Shown in pieces: positions 63,754-64,000 of a DNA stretch of 64,000 nucleotides. Position 1 is the stretch's first letter. Each line of letters opens with the position of its first letter. The translations under genes and the position numbers were made by a program. The stretch is from SABI01 sp963676605 (GTDB lineage Bacteria; Spirochaetota; Spirochaetia; Sphaerochaetales; Sphaerochaetaceae): the NCBI GenBank assembly GCA_963676605.2, contig CAXXSP010000018.1:300760-364759 (forward strand), written 5' to 3'. Under the pieces are notes generated by a model that saw nothing but the letters and a program-made list of their open reading frames with translations, ran no database searches and was not told the DNA's origin.

Positions 63754-64000
63754 TTATAGATCAATATAGCTGCCGAGGAAGGTCTCCCTGTATCCCCGGT
63801 AGGATTCATCGAAGCGTATCATTTCGCTTCTCTGGTCATCTCATCCGTACAGGCACCGCTTCGGGATAGAAGGGAAGAAGGGCACCTGCTCTCACGTAGA
63901 GAGGAAGGCGCGAAAGGGGAACATCAAGATCCTTGAGCCATCTCTCCCCCTCAAGCATTTCACCGCTGAAGAAGTCCACCCATTGCCCTGAGGCAGGTAC
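63754..64000 (-). CDS. Glycoside hydrolase family 31 C-terminus (partial, frameshifted)
   Basis: Only the C-terminal end lies in the window. VPASGQWVDFFSGEMLEGERW and LSRLPLYVRAGALLPFYPE match the beta-sandwich after the GH31 catalytic barrel (alpha-glucosidase or alpha-xylosidase). Near 63830-63800 the frame must change twice to reach the last coding stretch, MIRFDESYRGYRETFLGSYIDL, ending at TAA 63754. First gene visible of the GH31, UroD-like, GH29 operon; it continues past 64000. Confidence 0.75.

Noticed and set aside
1..64000. tRNA, rRNA and CRISPR arrays
   Set aside because: Gaps were scanned for cloverleaf ends, conserved rRNA words and regularly spaced repeats; none was found. A covariance search would be needed to exclude a divergent tRNA.

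Overview
The window looks like chromosomal DNA of an anaerobic, sugar-fermenting spirochaete, most likely Sphaerochaeta or a close relative. The basis is the gene content: pyruvate:ferredoxin oxidoreductase, rubredoxin, a B12-dependent ribonucleotide reductase, a spirochaete-type phosphoglucose isomerase, a long ATP-type phosphofructokinase with a PKTIDND motif, two tripartite tricarboxylate transporters and a CUT1 sugar ABC system. This is inferred from protein families; no rRNA or tRNA gene was seen to settle it.

Layout. 1-5126 (minus): a catabolic operon of D-2-hydroxyacid dehydrogenase, PrpF-like isomerase, TctB, TctA and a truncated TctC. 5390-6902: a decayed IS110/IS1111-family element with structured non-coding ends. 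7041-9435 (minus): LemA and DUF2207 membrane proteins. 9641-11812 (plus): argR and pgi, followed by a convergent AAA ATPase and the remains of a small gene. 13803-18837 (minus): operon ligA, aminotransferase, ModE-like regulator, pfkA. 18954-22278 (plus): a three-subunit xanthine-dehydrogenase-like operon whose large subunit has lost the usual cofactor motifs, plus a 57-codon ORF. 22383-29936 (plus): dnaE, yggT, recG, rsmD and an acyl-ACP thioesterase. 29933-34357: slyX, a WYL regulator, rubredoxin, MFS transporter, nitroreductase and GNAT. 34443-37958 (minus): nifJ.

38228-45084 (minus) is a second catabolic unit: TctC, TctB, TctA, HpcH/HpaI aldolase, RraA-like aldolase, GntR/FCD regulator and a YiaK-like dehydrogenase. 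Two nearly identical 21-bp palindromes, one before yiaK and one before tctC, tie it into one regulon. 45596-49339 (minus) holds nrdJ with tandem NrdR-like boxes and an M42 peptidase. 49438-54011 holds gdhA (minus) and a PEP/pyruvate-binding protein (plus), both riddled with single-base indels. 54023-55104 (minus) is a DUF2089/SHOCT-type trio. 55340-64000 is a sugar locus: CUT1 ABC importer, YesM/YesN-type two-component system, GH29 fucosidase, UroD-like protein and the end of a GH31 glycosidase.

How the parts work together. The two Tct units would import carboxylates or sugar acids and pass them to isomerase, aldolase and dehydrogenase steps. The ABC locus would import oligosaccharides for GH29/GH31 hydrolysis. 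Products would feed glycolysis (pgi, pfkA) and then pyruvate oxidation by nifJ. Indels at 49.4-53.6 kb and 62.6-63.9 kb, and two 2-bp duplications in dnaE and the RraA gene, look more like sequence errors than gene decay, but this needs reads to decide.
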